Source: Nocardia mangyaensis
GTDB lineage: Bacteria > Actinomycetota > Actinomycetes > Mycobacteriales > Mycobacteriaceae
Reading direction: 5' to 3'
Length of the DNA: 64,000 nt
Assembly: GCF_001886715.1 (NCBI RefSeq)
Contig: NZ_CP018082.1
Location: 3,224,001-3,288,000 of the forward strand
Part shown: in pieces, positions 52,134 through 59,859 of the stretch
Numbering within the stretch: the first letter of the stretch is position 1
How the letters are laid out: each line of letters starts with the position of its first letter
Program-made: the position numbers and the translations under genes
Notes under the pieces: model-generated
Seen by the model: the letters and a program-made list of their open reading frames with translations, nothing else
Database searches by the model: none
Told to the model about the DNA's origin: nothing

Positions 52134-53000
52134 CTAGTGGGGGCGGCGGCCGTAGAACGCGGTTCGGACGGTGAGCAGTGCCAGATCGGGCCGGTGGCCG
52201 AGCCACTGCGCGTCGGCCGGGTCGAGCAAAGTTTTCCAGGCGGCGGCGTCGCGGTCGTCGAGGAAGGGACCGGCTCGGCGGACCCGCGCGGCCAACTCGT
52301 CCAGAACAACGCCCCGGACCCGCTCGTCGAGCGGTGCGGGATAGTCGATGAGAGTGCTCAATCGGGTGACGCCCTCCAGGCCGGCGGCGCCGAGGATCTC
52401 GCCCCAATCGCCGGTGTGGCGCCGCACGCCGGCACGTCCGGCGAACCATTGCGTGGACCAGCGGTTGTGCGCGGCGTCCAGCCGAGTCTCCAGACCCGGT
52501 GTGCCCACGCCGCAATCCCACGGAATCGACCTGCTGGGCAAGCCCCCTTCGGCGATGCACAGCGAACCGCCGGGACGCAGCAGCGAGGTCAACGCGCGCA
52601 CCGCCGCGCCCCAATCGCGCGTGTGATGCACGCAAGCCGACGACCACACGGCGTCGACCGCGTCGTGTATCGGTGGCGGGCCGCTCTCCAGATCGTGCAG
52701 TATCGGGCGTACCCGGTCGGTGAGGCCGGCCTTGCCGACCGCGTTCATCGTGGCTTCGAGCATGGCCGGATCGACGTCCACGATGTGCACCCGGCCTCGT
52801 TCACCGACAGCTTCTGCCAGCGCCAGCGTGGCCGATCCCGCTCCGGGGCCGACATCGACGACGGTATCGCCCGCGCGCACCTGCAGCGGCGCGAGCAGGC
52901 GCGAGGTGGCGTGCCCGAATACCGCCTCGGCCGCTGCCGGGTTCGTGGTCGACGTACCGGTCCCCGGTATCGGCGTCTCCTGACGTTCGGTGATGGTCAT
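52134..53000 (-). CDS. Class I SAM-dependent methyltransferase
   Basis: 288 aa. SAM-binding motif I is VVDVGPGAGSATLAL (near residue 48), with IVDVD as motif II and a UbiE-like SSACVHHTRDW segment. The C-terminal half is not typical of ubiquinone or menaquinone enzymes, so a metabolite O-, N- or C-methyltransferase is likely. The Zur-type box E is only 13 bp before the start, so expression should be strongly zinc-dependent. It could methylate the product of the four-gene operon; this is inference from shared control. Confidence 0.87.
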   Translation of the reverse strand: MTITERQETPIPGTGTSTTNPAAAEAVFGHATSRLLAPLQVRAGDTVVDVGPGAGSATLALAEAVGERGRVHIVDVDPAMLEATMNAVGKAGLTDRVRPILHDLESGPPPIHDAVDAVWSSACVHHTRDWGAAVRALTSLLRPGGSLCIAEGGLPSRSIPWDCGVGTPGLETRLDAAHNRWSTQWFAGRAGVRRHTGDWGEILGAAGLEGVTRLSTLIDYPAPLDERVRGVVLDELAARVRRAGPFLDDRDAAAWKTLLDPADAQWLGHRPDLALLTVRTAFYGRRPH

Positions 53001-53013
53001 GGGTCACGATGTT

Positions 53014-53032
53014 AATGAAGATCATTTTCATC
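53014..53032. promoter_or_regulatory. Zur-type box E (methyltransferase promoter)
   Basis: AATGAAGATCATTTTCATC, ending 13 bp before the methyltransferase ATG; the closest box to a start codon and among the best matches to the consensus. Confidence 0.7.
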
Positions 53033-53364
53033 TAGAGCATGGGGGTCGATGATGGTCGATCCCCGCAGTCGATCATGGTAGCCACCTATTTGCCAATCGG
53101 CTTCGGTGCGCGGCGCCATCGACCGCGTGTCCTTCGCGATCGTTGTCTCGGTGGTGCCGCGCGGTTGGCGGCGCCGCGCGGATGGTCGTGGCCTCGGTGG
53201 AATCGCTGATTCACCGTGATGACTTCGCCCTCGCCGATGGATCCCGCGTAGCTCGAGGGCGAGCTGGCGATCATGCTCGGGGGCCTGCGCGCCAGGGGCG
53301 AAGCGAGCATGTCGGTCGGTCAGCCATCTGGTATCCACCTCGCGGTGACAGGATCTCGCGTTCG
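53033..53364. other. Intergenic region without a supported gene
   Basis: 332 bp between box E and the Fur-family gene. Frames on both strands lack start signals and family resemblance. It contains the Fur-family promoter, not localised. Confidence 0.35.
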
Positions 53365-53790
53365 ATGTCGAAGACCGACCCTGCCTCCTCCCCTCGATCT
53401 CGGAAGGCCTACGGCGGCAGTCGCCGCGACGTTCTCCTCGCGGTACTCGGTGCCGGCAAGTGCTGCCTCAGCGCGGGTGAGATCTATTACGAGGCTTCCC
53501 ATTTCGGAACCCGTGGTATCGGTTACGCGACGGTCTATCGGATCTTGGGGCAGCTGATCAGCGAGGGCCGGGTCGTGACCCTGCGCGGCCAGGCGGGTGC
53601 GCGCCTGTTCCGCATCGCGTCGGATCCGGACGACCGGCACAGCCTGTGGTGTACGGAATGTGGCCGCGCACAACCGATCTCGGCCGTGGGTATTGTGGCC
53701 GAGATGGAGTGGTTCGCCCAGGAGTGCGGGTTCACCGACCTGGTGCACCACCTCAGCGTCCAGGGCCGCTGTCGAGACCGCGCGTCCTGA
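53365..53790 (+). CDS. Divergent Fur-family regulator with incomplete metal sites
   Basis: 141 aa. The winged helix is clear (SRRDVLLAVLGAGKCCLSAG, RGIGYATVYRILGQLISEGR) and the dimerisation half has the Fur order. The usual HHHH-x-x-C segment is reduced to DRHSLWCTEC (one His), with C96 and C99 present, but the second CxxC near the C-terminus is C136-R-D-R139, so the structural zinc site lacks one ligand. It lies between Zur-type boxes E and F. It may be the local regulator, a zinc-insensitive relative or a decaying copy; the genome probably has a separate Zur. Start at 53365 gives the standard length. Confidence 0.8.
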   Translation: MSKTDPASSPRSRKAYGGSRRDVLLAVLGAGKCCLSAGEIYYEASHFGTRGIGYATVYRILGQLISEGRVVTLRGQAGARLFRIASDPDDRHSLWCTECGRAQPISAVGIVAEMEWFAQECGFTDLVHHLSVQGRCRDRAS

Positions 53791-53954
53791 TCACCTGCGC
53801 TGCTGGGCGGGTCGGGTGGCGCTGGCGCCCACGGTCTGCCGTGGCGCGCAGCGGCGGACGACGCTCGGGTGAACACTCGTCGAACCCGGCCGCTGCCGGA
53901 TGAGTCACGGTCTTCGAGGGCACGGGCCGACTTTCGAACGCGAACGAACACGAT

Positions 53955-53973
53955 AATGAACATCATTGTGGCA
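53955..53973. promoter_or_regulatory. Zur-type box F, orphan
   Basis: AATGAACATCATTGTGGCA, 165 bp after the Fur-family stop. No recognised gene follows on either strand within 100 bp; only a 40-codon frame begins inside it (53957-54079). Confidence 0.55.
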
Positions 53974-54089
53974 ATGCTCCAGTCAGGGGCTACGCATCAC
54001 GGGGTGTGCAAGCGAGCACGATCGGCCGGGCTGCCGTGCTGCGCACAGCCGCGCAAGCGCTGGCTCGCAGTCCAGTGAAAGACGCGCGG

Positions 54090-54518
54090 CTAGTCGTCGG
54101 GGGAGGCGCGGCGGTTGCGTTTGGTGACACCGCGCCGCTTCTTCGCGGCGATGCGACGTTCCTTCGCTCCGCGCGAGGGCTTGGTGGCGCGGCGTGCGGG
54201 TGGCGGGGCGGCAGCGGCGTCACGCAGTAGCGAAGCCAGGCGCTCGCGGGCGGCCGCGCGGTTCTGCAGTTGTGCGCGTTGCTCCGACGCGGCGACCGTG
54301 AGCACCCCGTTGACCAGGCGGGCGGCCAGGCGGTCGAGCATCCGGGTGCGCAGTGACTCCGGCACCGAGGGCGAATGGGCGAGGTCGAACGACAGCTCCA
54401 CCCGGCTGTCGGTGGTGTTGACGTGCTGGCCTCCCGGACCGGATGACCGTGAGAACCGCTCGCGCAACTCGGACCCGGGGATCACCAGCGCCCGAGTCAC
54501 GATCAGGTCCTCTGCCAT
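54090..54518 (-). CDS. arfB: Alternative ribosome-rescue factor / peptidyl-tRNA hydrolase ArfB
   Basis: 142 aa. The RF-1-like domain has the catalytic GGQ in SRSSGPGGQHVNTTDSRVEL, and the C-terminal tail is rich in Lys/Arg (RGAKERRIAAKKRRGVTKRN), as needed for entry into the mRNA channel of a stalled ribosome. It releases the peptide from stalled ribosomes in a codon-independent way. The length and layout are those of ArfB (YaeJ). Confidence 0.93.
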   Translation of the reverse strand: MAEDLIVTRALVIPGSELRERFSRSSGPGGQHVNTTDSRVELSFDLAHSPSVPESLRTRMLDRLAARLVNGVLTVAASEQRAQLQNRAAARERLASLLRDAAAAPPPARRATKPSRGAKERRIAAKKRRGVTKRNRRASPDD

Positions 54519-54591
54519 GATCCGACGCCGTTCCGTGCGATTCGGGAGTCGACTCGACCAGGCTGATCTGGTCGCGACCGGACGGTAAACC

Positions 54592-54969
54592 CTATCGTTT
54601 GTCGTCTCTGGTGGTCTGCGCGGTGGGCAGGTCGCGTGTGCGGCAGGTCCCCTCCTCCACCGATTCCCGCGGCTGGGCGAACCGGTTGGCGAGTTCGGCC
54701 GAGATCTCGTAGTGGCGCAGGAGGAACGCGCGTTCGTCGAGCTTCTTGCGCCGCAGCCAGCCTGTCACCTCGGCGTTGCACTTGCTGGAGTTGCACGACC
54801 CGCACGCGGGCACGACGTTGCCGAGCGTGTAGCGGCCGCCGCGCGAGATGGCCTGCACGCAGTCCTTCTGCAGTGAGGTCACCGAGGAGCCACAGTAGGC
54901 ACACCCTCCCCAGGCCGTCCCGAGCGCGTCCCACTGCGCGTCGGTGAGGTCGTGAGTGACGCGCGCCAT
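54592..54969 (-). CDS. HNH endonuclease domain protein
   Basis: 125 aa from the ATG at 54969, which has GGAGG six bases upstream; a GTG at 55023 would add a basic stretch. The zinc-binding CAYCG and CGSCNSSK frame the HNH core (KDCVQAISRGGRYTLGNVVP). The C-terminal region includes LRRKKLDERAFLLRHYEI. It is an HNH nuclease of the mobile or phage-related type, common as single genes in actinobacteria. No neighbouring phage genes are seen. Confidence 0.88.
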   Translation of the reverse strand: MARVTHDLTDAQWDALGTAWGGCAYCGSSVTSLQKDCVQAISRGGRYTLGNVVPACGSCNSSKCNAEVTGWLRRKKLDERAFLLRHYEISAELANRFAQPRESVEEGTCRTRDLPTAQTTRDDKR

Positions 54970-55200
54970 CCGCTTCCTCCGCTTGCGCGCGGCGCGAATC
55001 CGTTTGCTACCGCCAGTTGGCACGGGGGTGAGAATACGCGTCGCGATGGTCGACAGGTCGCAGGCGGGGCGCGGTGTTCCGGTCGAACGCCCGCGCGTGT
55101 ATCGGCGGTGAGACAGGTCACAACTTGGGTGTCGGCCGATCGCTGAGGGCGTTCGCAACGAACCTGCCGGGAGCCCCTAGATTGATCGAGTAGGTGATCC

Positions 55201-56475
55201 ATGACACTCACAGTGGGAATATCAGCGGAGCTCGGTGTCATCCGCGGGGTGCTGCTCTCCACCGAGCCGCCGGCACAGCCCGCGGTGCTGCGGTCGGTCG
55301 AGCAGCGAGTCGATGACGGTGGGTCGATCGTCGGCGCACTGAATGCTCTCGCGGAGACGGAGCCGCGCATAGCGGATGTCGCAGTGGCCTATCACTCGGC
55401 GCAGGACCGGAAGGCGATCGTCTCGGAGTTGGCGTCCGGAGAGTGGCGGACATCGTCGATGGTTTCGACCGGGTCGGCGATGTCCGCGCTGGTCGGTGGC
55501 ACGCCAGAGCTGGACGAGTTCAGGACCGTGGTGTTGCTGAACGTGGTCGACCGCACCTCGACCGCGGTAGTGGTCGGGGCGGAGCGCGGGCAGATCTTGG
55601 CGTCGGAGTCCTGGGCCACCCGGTGGGGTGTCGGCACCGCCGACGAGGCGTCCACGGAGGTGTTCGATGCGGACCCGATGAGTGAGACGATCGGTCGAGT
55701 GCGGTCGATGCTGGCCTCGGTTCCGACGCATCCCAGCGTGGTTGCCCTCTGTGGCTCGCGGGCGGCCGAGCCCGAGATCGCGACCGTCTTGCAGGACGAA
55801 CTCGGCGCGCCGGTTGTCCTCCTGCCGGATTTCGCCGACGCGACGGCGCGGGGAGCGGCGCTCGTGGCCGCCGGTCAGGTGCGAAACCGGTCCGCCGCCC
55901 CACCGGCAGTGCCCCGGCGTCCCGGTCGGCTACCGCTGGTCGCGGCGGTCGCCGCGGCGCTGCTGGTCGCGTCCGGATTCGCGGTGACAGAAGTACTGGA
56001 CGACAGCTCACCAGCGGTGAAGGCGGGTTTGCCCAGTGCGGCCAGCCCTTCGCCGCCGTCGGTTTCCGCGACAGCGGTCGAGGCCACGACCGAAGCGCAG
56101 GTTCCGCGTCGGCCGGCGGCCGCGGTGCCACCGTCGACTCTCGTTCCGAACCCGGCACCGGACGCCGGGCGGACGCCGGTTGTCGACCCCGTTCCTGTCG
56201 TGCCCGCGGCTCCCGCTCCGCAGTGGAATCCGGAGTTCCCGGACCGGGCCCCCGCCACCGCGGCGAACCCGAGCACCCCAGCCCCCTCGGCGAGCCCACC
56301 GAACACGGCGACGCCGAGCGAGACACCGACACCGACCAGGGTCGGCGAGCCCGATCCGAACGGGCTGTTTCCCGGTGAATCCCCGCCCCCGCCCGCGGGC
56401 GCGGATCCCGCCTCCGAACGTGCCTGGTGGGACAACCACTGGAACCTGAAACAGCGGTGGTTGCACGGCAACTGA
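55201..56475 (+). CDS. DUF7159-like single-pass protein with Pro-rich exterior
   Basis: 424 aa. Residues 1-230 form an actin-ATPase-like domain (TVGISAELGVIRGVLLSTEP, ALCGSRAAEP), followed by one TM segment at about 240-262 (LPLVAAVAAALLVASGF) and a 150-residue Pro/Ala/Thr-rich extracytoplasmic region ending in ERAWWDNHWNLKQRWLHG. This is the layout of mycobacterial-type proteins of the DUF7159 group. Function unknown; a wall-spanning sensor or scaffold is possible. It ends 2 bp from the convergent methyltransferase gene. Confidence 0.8.
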   Translation: MTLTVGISAELGVIRGVLLSTEPPAQPAVLRSVEQRVDDGGSIVGALNALAETEPRIADVAVAYHSAQDRKAIVSELASGEWRTSSMVSTGSAMSALVGGTPELDEFRTVVLLNVVDRTSTAVVVGAERGQILASESWATRWGVGTADEASTEVFDADPMSETIGRVRSMLASVPTHPSVVALCGSRAAEPEIATVLQDELGAPVVLLPDFADATARGAALVAAGQVRNRSAAPPAVPRRPGRLPLVAAVAAALLVASGFAVTEVLDDSSPAVKAGLPSAASPSPPSVSATAVEATTEAQVPRRPAAAVPPSTLVPNPAPDAGRTPVVDPVPVVPAAPAPQWNPEFPDRAPATAANPSTPAPSASPPNTATPSETPTPTRVGEPDPNGLFPGESPPPPAGADPASERAWWDNHWNLKQRWLHGN

Positions 56476-56477
56476 GG

Positions 56478-57086
56478 TCAGTGGGCGCGGGAGAGAATCG
56501 CGACCAAGAAGTCCGCCTCGTCGGTGAACGGGCGCAGGTCCCAGGTCGACAGGAGGAGATCTGGTGTGAGACCGGCTGATTCGGCGTCGGTGAGGAAATC
56601 GGGGAAGTCGTAGCCGCGGTTCGCGCCGAAGCCGATCACGGCGCGGCCGGTCGGGGCGAGGTGGTTGGCGAATCCGGACAGGACCGCGGTGCGGGTGGAC
56701 GGTGCCAGGAAGGTCATCACGTTGCCCGCGCAGACGATGGCGTCGAAGTCGGTGGCGAGGTCGAGTTCGGCGAGGTCGCCGACGAGCCAGGTGGGGCCGG
56801 GATGATCGATGATGGCCGCTTCCACGAGGACCGGGTCGACGTCGACGCCGACCACAGTGTGCCCGGCGGTGTGCAGGTAGCCGCCGATCCGGCCGGGTCC
56901 GCAGCCCGCGTCGAGCACGCGGCTTCCGCGTCCGAGCATGGCGTCGATCAGCCGGGCTTCGCCCACGATGTCCTCGCCCTGCGCGGCGAGCTTCCGGAAC
57001 CGCTCCACGTACCAGGTCGAATGCGTGGGGTCCGCCGCAATGCGTTCCTCCCACGCACTCGGCGTGCGCTCGTTCGCCACGTCCAT
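56478..57086 (-). CDS. Class I SAM-dependent methyltransferase
   Basis: 202 aa. Motif I is VLDAGCGPGRIGGYL; GVDVDPVLVEAA and WLVGDLAELDL follow in order. It resembles small-molecule methyltransferases of the SAM-MT 11/25 type. The ATG at 57086 has AAGG at good spacing; 21 further residues are possible from 57149. Substrate unknown. Confidence 0.88.
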   Translation of the reverse strand: MDVANERTPSAWEERIAADPTHSTWYVERFRKLAAQGEDIVGEARLIDAMLGRGSRVLDAGCGPGRIGGYLHTAGHTVVGVDVDPVLVEAAIIDHPGPTWLVGDLAELDLATDFDAIVCAGNVMTFLAPSTRTAVLSGFANHLAPTGRAVIGFGANRGYDFPDFLTDAESAGLTPDLLLSTWDLRPFTDEADFLVAILSRAH

Positions 57087-57203
57087 GACCACCTTCCACT
57101 CGACCAGCCCCGTGCTCCACCCTAGGCCGCCGACTGGACCGTTGATCACCGCGCTCTGGTGGCGGCATCGGTGAGAGCGGCCGCCACCGGAGCGTGGTGT
57201 GGG

Positions 57204-57830
57204 TCAGGCGGCGCGCATGGCGCGGTAGACGGCGGCGCCGGTGAAGGCGCCGAGTTCGTCGGGGGTCCAGGCGGCGTCGTCGGCGAGCAGGGTGCGGACG
57301 GCGCCTTCGCCTGCCGAGACCCAGAGTTCGACGAGGGCGGGGAGTTTGCGTTCGGCGTCGGTGACGCCCCAGGCCTCGAGCGTGGGCAGGAGCAGTTCGG
57401 TGCAGCGGGCGACGGCGAGACGTCGGCCGCGGCCGAAGGAGGCGGCGACGGCGGGGTCGGGATTGCCGTAGAGCAGCCGCCACGCGGCGGGGCGGCTGGC
57501 CGCTTTGTGCAGCAGGGCGCGAAAGCCGGCGACGAAGACGGTTTCGTCGGCGTCGGTTTGTCGGGGCGGCAGGATGTCGAGGACGCCGGAGATCAGGAAG
57601 TTCTCCTCGCGCTCGATCAACGCGTCGATGAGTTGGACGCGGTCGGGGAAGCAGGAGTAGACGACCGGTCGGGTGACCCGCATGTGCTCGGCGATCGCGC
57701 CCATGGTCACCGCGGCGATGCCGTCGCGAGCGGCGATCTCGAGCGCCGCGTCGAGCACTTGGGGGCGTCGTCGCTCGGGGCCGAGGTGCGCTGCCCGTTC
57801 GCGCCGCTGAACGGACGTCTCACTAGCCAT
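57204..57830 (-). CDS. TetR family regulator
   Basis: 208 aa. The HTH (VLDAALEIAARDGIAAVTMG, then AEHMRVTRPVVYSCFPDR) is TetR type. It is divergent from the acyl-CoA dehydrogenase gene, and the shared 106-bp region has a perfect 15-bp palindrome next to its start and two further dyads nearer the dehydrogenase. It most likely represses both genes and responds to an acyl-CoA or fatty acid. Confidence 0.92.
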   Translation of the reverse strand: MASETSVQRRERAAHLGPERRRPQVLDAALEIAARDGIAAVTMGAIAEHMRVTRPVVYSCFPDRVQLIDALIEREENFLISGVLDILPPRQTDADETVFVAGFRALLHKAASRPAAWRLLYGNPDPAVAASFGRGRRLAVARCTELLLPTLEAWGVTDAERKLPALVELWVSAGEGAVRTLLADDAAWTPDELGAFTGAAVYRAMRAA

Positions 57831-57844
57831 GGGTCCACGATAGC

Positions 57845-57859
57845 AACAGGTGACCTGTT
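57845..57859. promoter_or_regulatory. Perfect palindrome, TetR operator
   Basis: AACAGGTGACCTGTT, 7-bp arms around one base, 14 bp before the TetR start. Probably its own operator. Confidence 0.65.
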
Positions 57860-57860
57860 C

Positions 57861-57886
57861 CTACACCGTTGTAGAAAAATGCTACA
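57861..57886. promoter_or_regulatory. Overlapping CTACA/TGTAG dyads upstream of the dehydrogenase
   Basis: CTACA-CCGT-TGTAG (57861-57874) and TGTAG-N7-CTACA (57870-57886) share the middle half-site. They lie 50-75 bp before the dehydrogenase start and may bind a second regulator. Confidence 0.5.
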
Positions 57887-57936
57887 TTCGTGAATGAAGC
57901 GTCCGACGAGGCTGGACGCCCGTGTGAGGAGCGACG

Positions 57937-59859
57937 ATGCCCCAGGCCCTGCTCAACCCGAAGAACTGCGACTTCGCCCAGTTCGACCCCGAGACCCGAA
58001 GGATGCTGCGCGCGGTGGTCGACTGGTTCGAGGCCAGGGGCAAGACCCAGCTGGTCCATGACGACCACGAGCGGGTCTGGCTCTCGGACTTCCTGGACTT
58101 CGTGAAACGGGAGCGGCTGTTCGCCACCTTCCTCACTCCCGCCGCCGAGGCCGACGGTGATCCGAACAAGCGCTGGGACACCGGCCGCAACGCCACCCTC
58201 AGCCAGATCCTCGGCTTCTACGGGATGTCGTATTGGTATGTCTGGCAGGTCACCATCCTCGGGCTCGGCCCGATCTGGCAGAGCAGCAACAGCGCCGCCA
58301 AGAAGAAGGCGGCCGCGCAGCTCGATTCCGGCGAGATCTTCGCCTTCGGGCTCTCGGAGAAGGAGCACGGCGCCGACGTCTACTCCACCGACATGATCGT
58401 CGACCCGCAGCCCGACGGCGGGTACACCGCGACCGGCGGCAAGCACTACATCGGCAACGGCAATCTGGCCTCGATGGTTTCGGTGTTCGGGCGCCGTTCG
58501 GACAAGCCGATCATCGACAGCGCGAAGGCGTTGACGAACAAGCCGACGCAGGCAGACTACGAGGGGTATCTGTTCTTCGTCGCCGACAGCCAGCACGAGG
58601 CGTACAAGCTGCGTCGCAATGTGGTCAACAGCCAGATCTATGTCGCCGCTTTCGACCTCGAGAACTACCCGGTGGCCGAGGAAGACATCCTGCATCAAGG
58701 CGAGGACGCCTTCCACGCCGCGATGAACACGGTCAATGTCGGCAAGTTCAACCTCGGTTTCGGTGCGATCGGTGCCTGCGAGCACGCCTACTACGAGGCG
58801 ATCAATCACGCCGAGAACCGGATTCTTTTCGGGCACCGGGTCACCGAGTTCCCGCAGGTGCGTTCGCTGATCACCGATTCCTACGCCCGGATCGTCGCGA
58901 TGAAGCTCTACAGCGAGCGCGCGATCGACTACATGCGTTCGGCCGCGCCGGAGGATCGCCGCTACCTGCTGTTCAACGCGATCGAGAAGATGTCGGTGAC
59001 CCGGCAGGGGCAGCGGGTCATCGAGGATCTCGCCGACGTGATCGCCGCGCGCGGCTTCGAGAACGACATGTACTTCCCGATCGCGATGACGGCCATGTTC
59101 GGCCTGCCGCGGCTCGAGGGCACCGTCCACGTGAACATGGCGCTGTCACTGAAGTTCATGGCCAACTACATGTTCCATCCGGCCGACGCGGGACTGGCCG
59201 CCCTGCAGTCGATTCCCGGCGCCGCGGTGGCCCCTGCGGGAGCCACGAAGGCCCTCGCCGGCGCGCTGAGCTGGTCGAGTCGCCGGATCGCGCCGCGCCT
59301 CGGTGCGGTCGTGAAGCCGCTCGGCGCCGAGTTCGCCAGTGCCACTTATGCTCCCGTGCCCACGCGCCGCGACCCCGCAGACGACGAGTTCCTGTTCCGG
59401 CAGGGGCCGAGCAGTGGTCTGGGGCGGATCCGCTTCGAGGATTGGCGACCGGTGTTCGGGGAGTTCGCCGATGTCCCGAACGTGGCGGTGTTCCTGGAGC
59501 AGGTGCGCGCGCTGCAGGCACTGCTGGCGGCCGCGGCGCCGACCACCGCGCAGCAGGCCGATGTCGACTTCCTCTTCGCGCTCGGTGAGCTGTTCACCGC
59601 GGTGCCCTACGCGCAGCTGATCCTGGAACAGGCGCGGATCGAGGGCACCGACAAGGCCGTGCTCGACCAGATCTTCGACGGTTTCGTGCGCGCGTTCTCG
59701 GCGAACGCGCTGACCCTGCACAACAAACCGACCGCCACACCCGCCCAGCAGCGCCGGGCCCTGGACCTGGTCCGCCGTCCGGTCTTCGACCGGTCGCGGT
59801 TCGAGCGCGTGCTCGCCGAGGCCAGGTCGCTGGCCGGTGTCTACGAGATGAACGCCTGA
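57937..59859 (+). CDS. Acyl-CoA dehydrogenase (FadE type)
   Basis: 640 aa, longer than the typical 380-aa enzyme. The FAD/substrate core covers about residues 90-430 (IFAFGLSEKEHGADVYSTDM, YTATGGKHYIGNGNLASMVS, GRNATLSQILGFYG); the final 200 residues are an extra helical region. It should introduce the alpha-beta double bond in an acyl-CoA using FAD. The last 19 bp overlap the convergent P450 gene. Proximity to a P450 and a FAAL-PKS suggests lipid metabolism, but catabolic use is equally possible. Confidence 0.9.
   Translation: MPQALLNPKNCDFAQFDPETRRMLRAVVDWFEARGKTQLVHDDHERVWLSDFLDFVKRERLFATFLTPAAEADGDPNKRWDTGRNATLSQILGFYGMSYWYVWQVTILGLGPIWQSSNSAAKKKAAAQLDSGEIFAFGLSEKEHGADVYSTDMIVDPQPDGGYTATGGKHYIGNGNLASMVSVFGRRSDKPIIDSAKALTNKPTQADYEGYLFFVADSQHEAYKLRRNVVNSQIYVAAFDLENYPVAEEDILHQGEDAFHAAMNTVNVGKFNLGFGAIGACEHAYYEAINHAENRILFGHRVTEFPQVRSLITDSYARIVAMKLYSERAIDYMRSAAPEDRRYLLFNAIEKMSVTRQGQRVIEDLADVIAARGFENDMYFPIAMTAMFGLPRLEGTVHVNMALSLKFMANYMFHPADAGLAALQSIPGAAVAPAGATKALAGALSWSSRRIAPRLGAVVKPLGAEFASATYAPVPTRRDPADDEFLFRQGPSSGLGRIRFEDWRPVFGEFADVPNVAVFLEQVRALQALLAAAAPTTAQQADVDFLFALGELFTAVPYAQLILEQARIEGTDKAVLDQIFDGFVRAFSANALTLHNKPTATPAQQRRALDLVRRPVFDRSRFERVLAEARSLAGVYEMNA

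Noticed and set aside
53012..53338. 108-codon minus-strand frame between the methyltransferase and Fur-family genes
   Set aside because: It ends in the Zur-type box, has Arg-rich shadow-like composition and no start signal.
57823..59130. 435-codon minus-strand frame opposite the acyl-CoA dehydrogenase
   Set aside because: Antisense shadow with repetitive Val/Asp/Arg composition.
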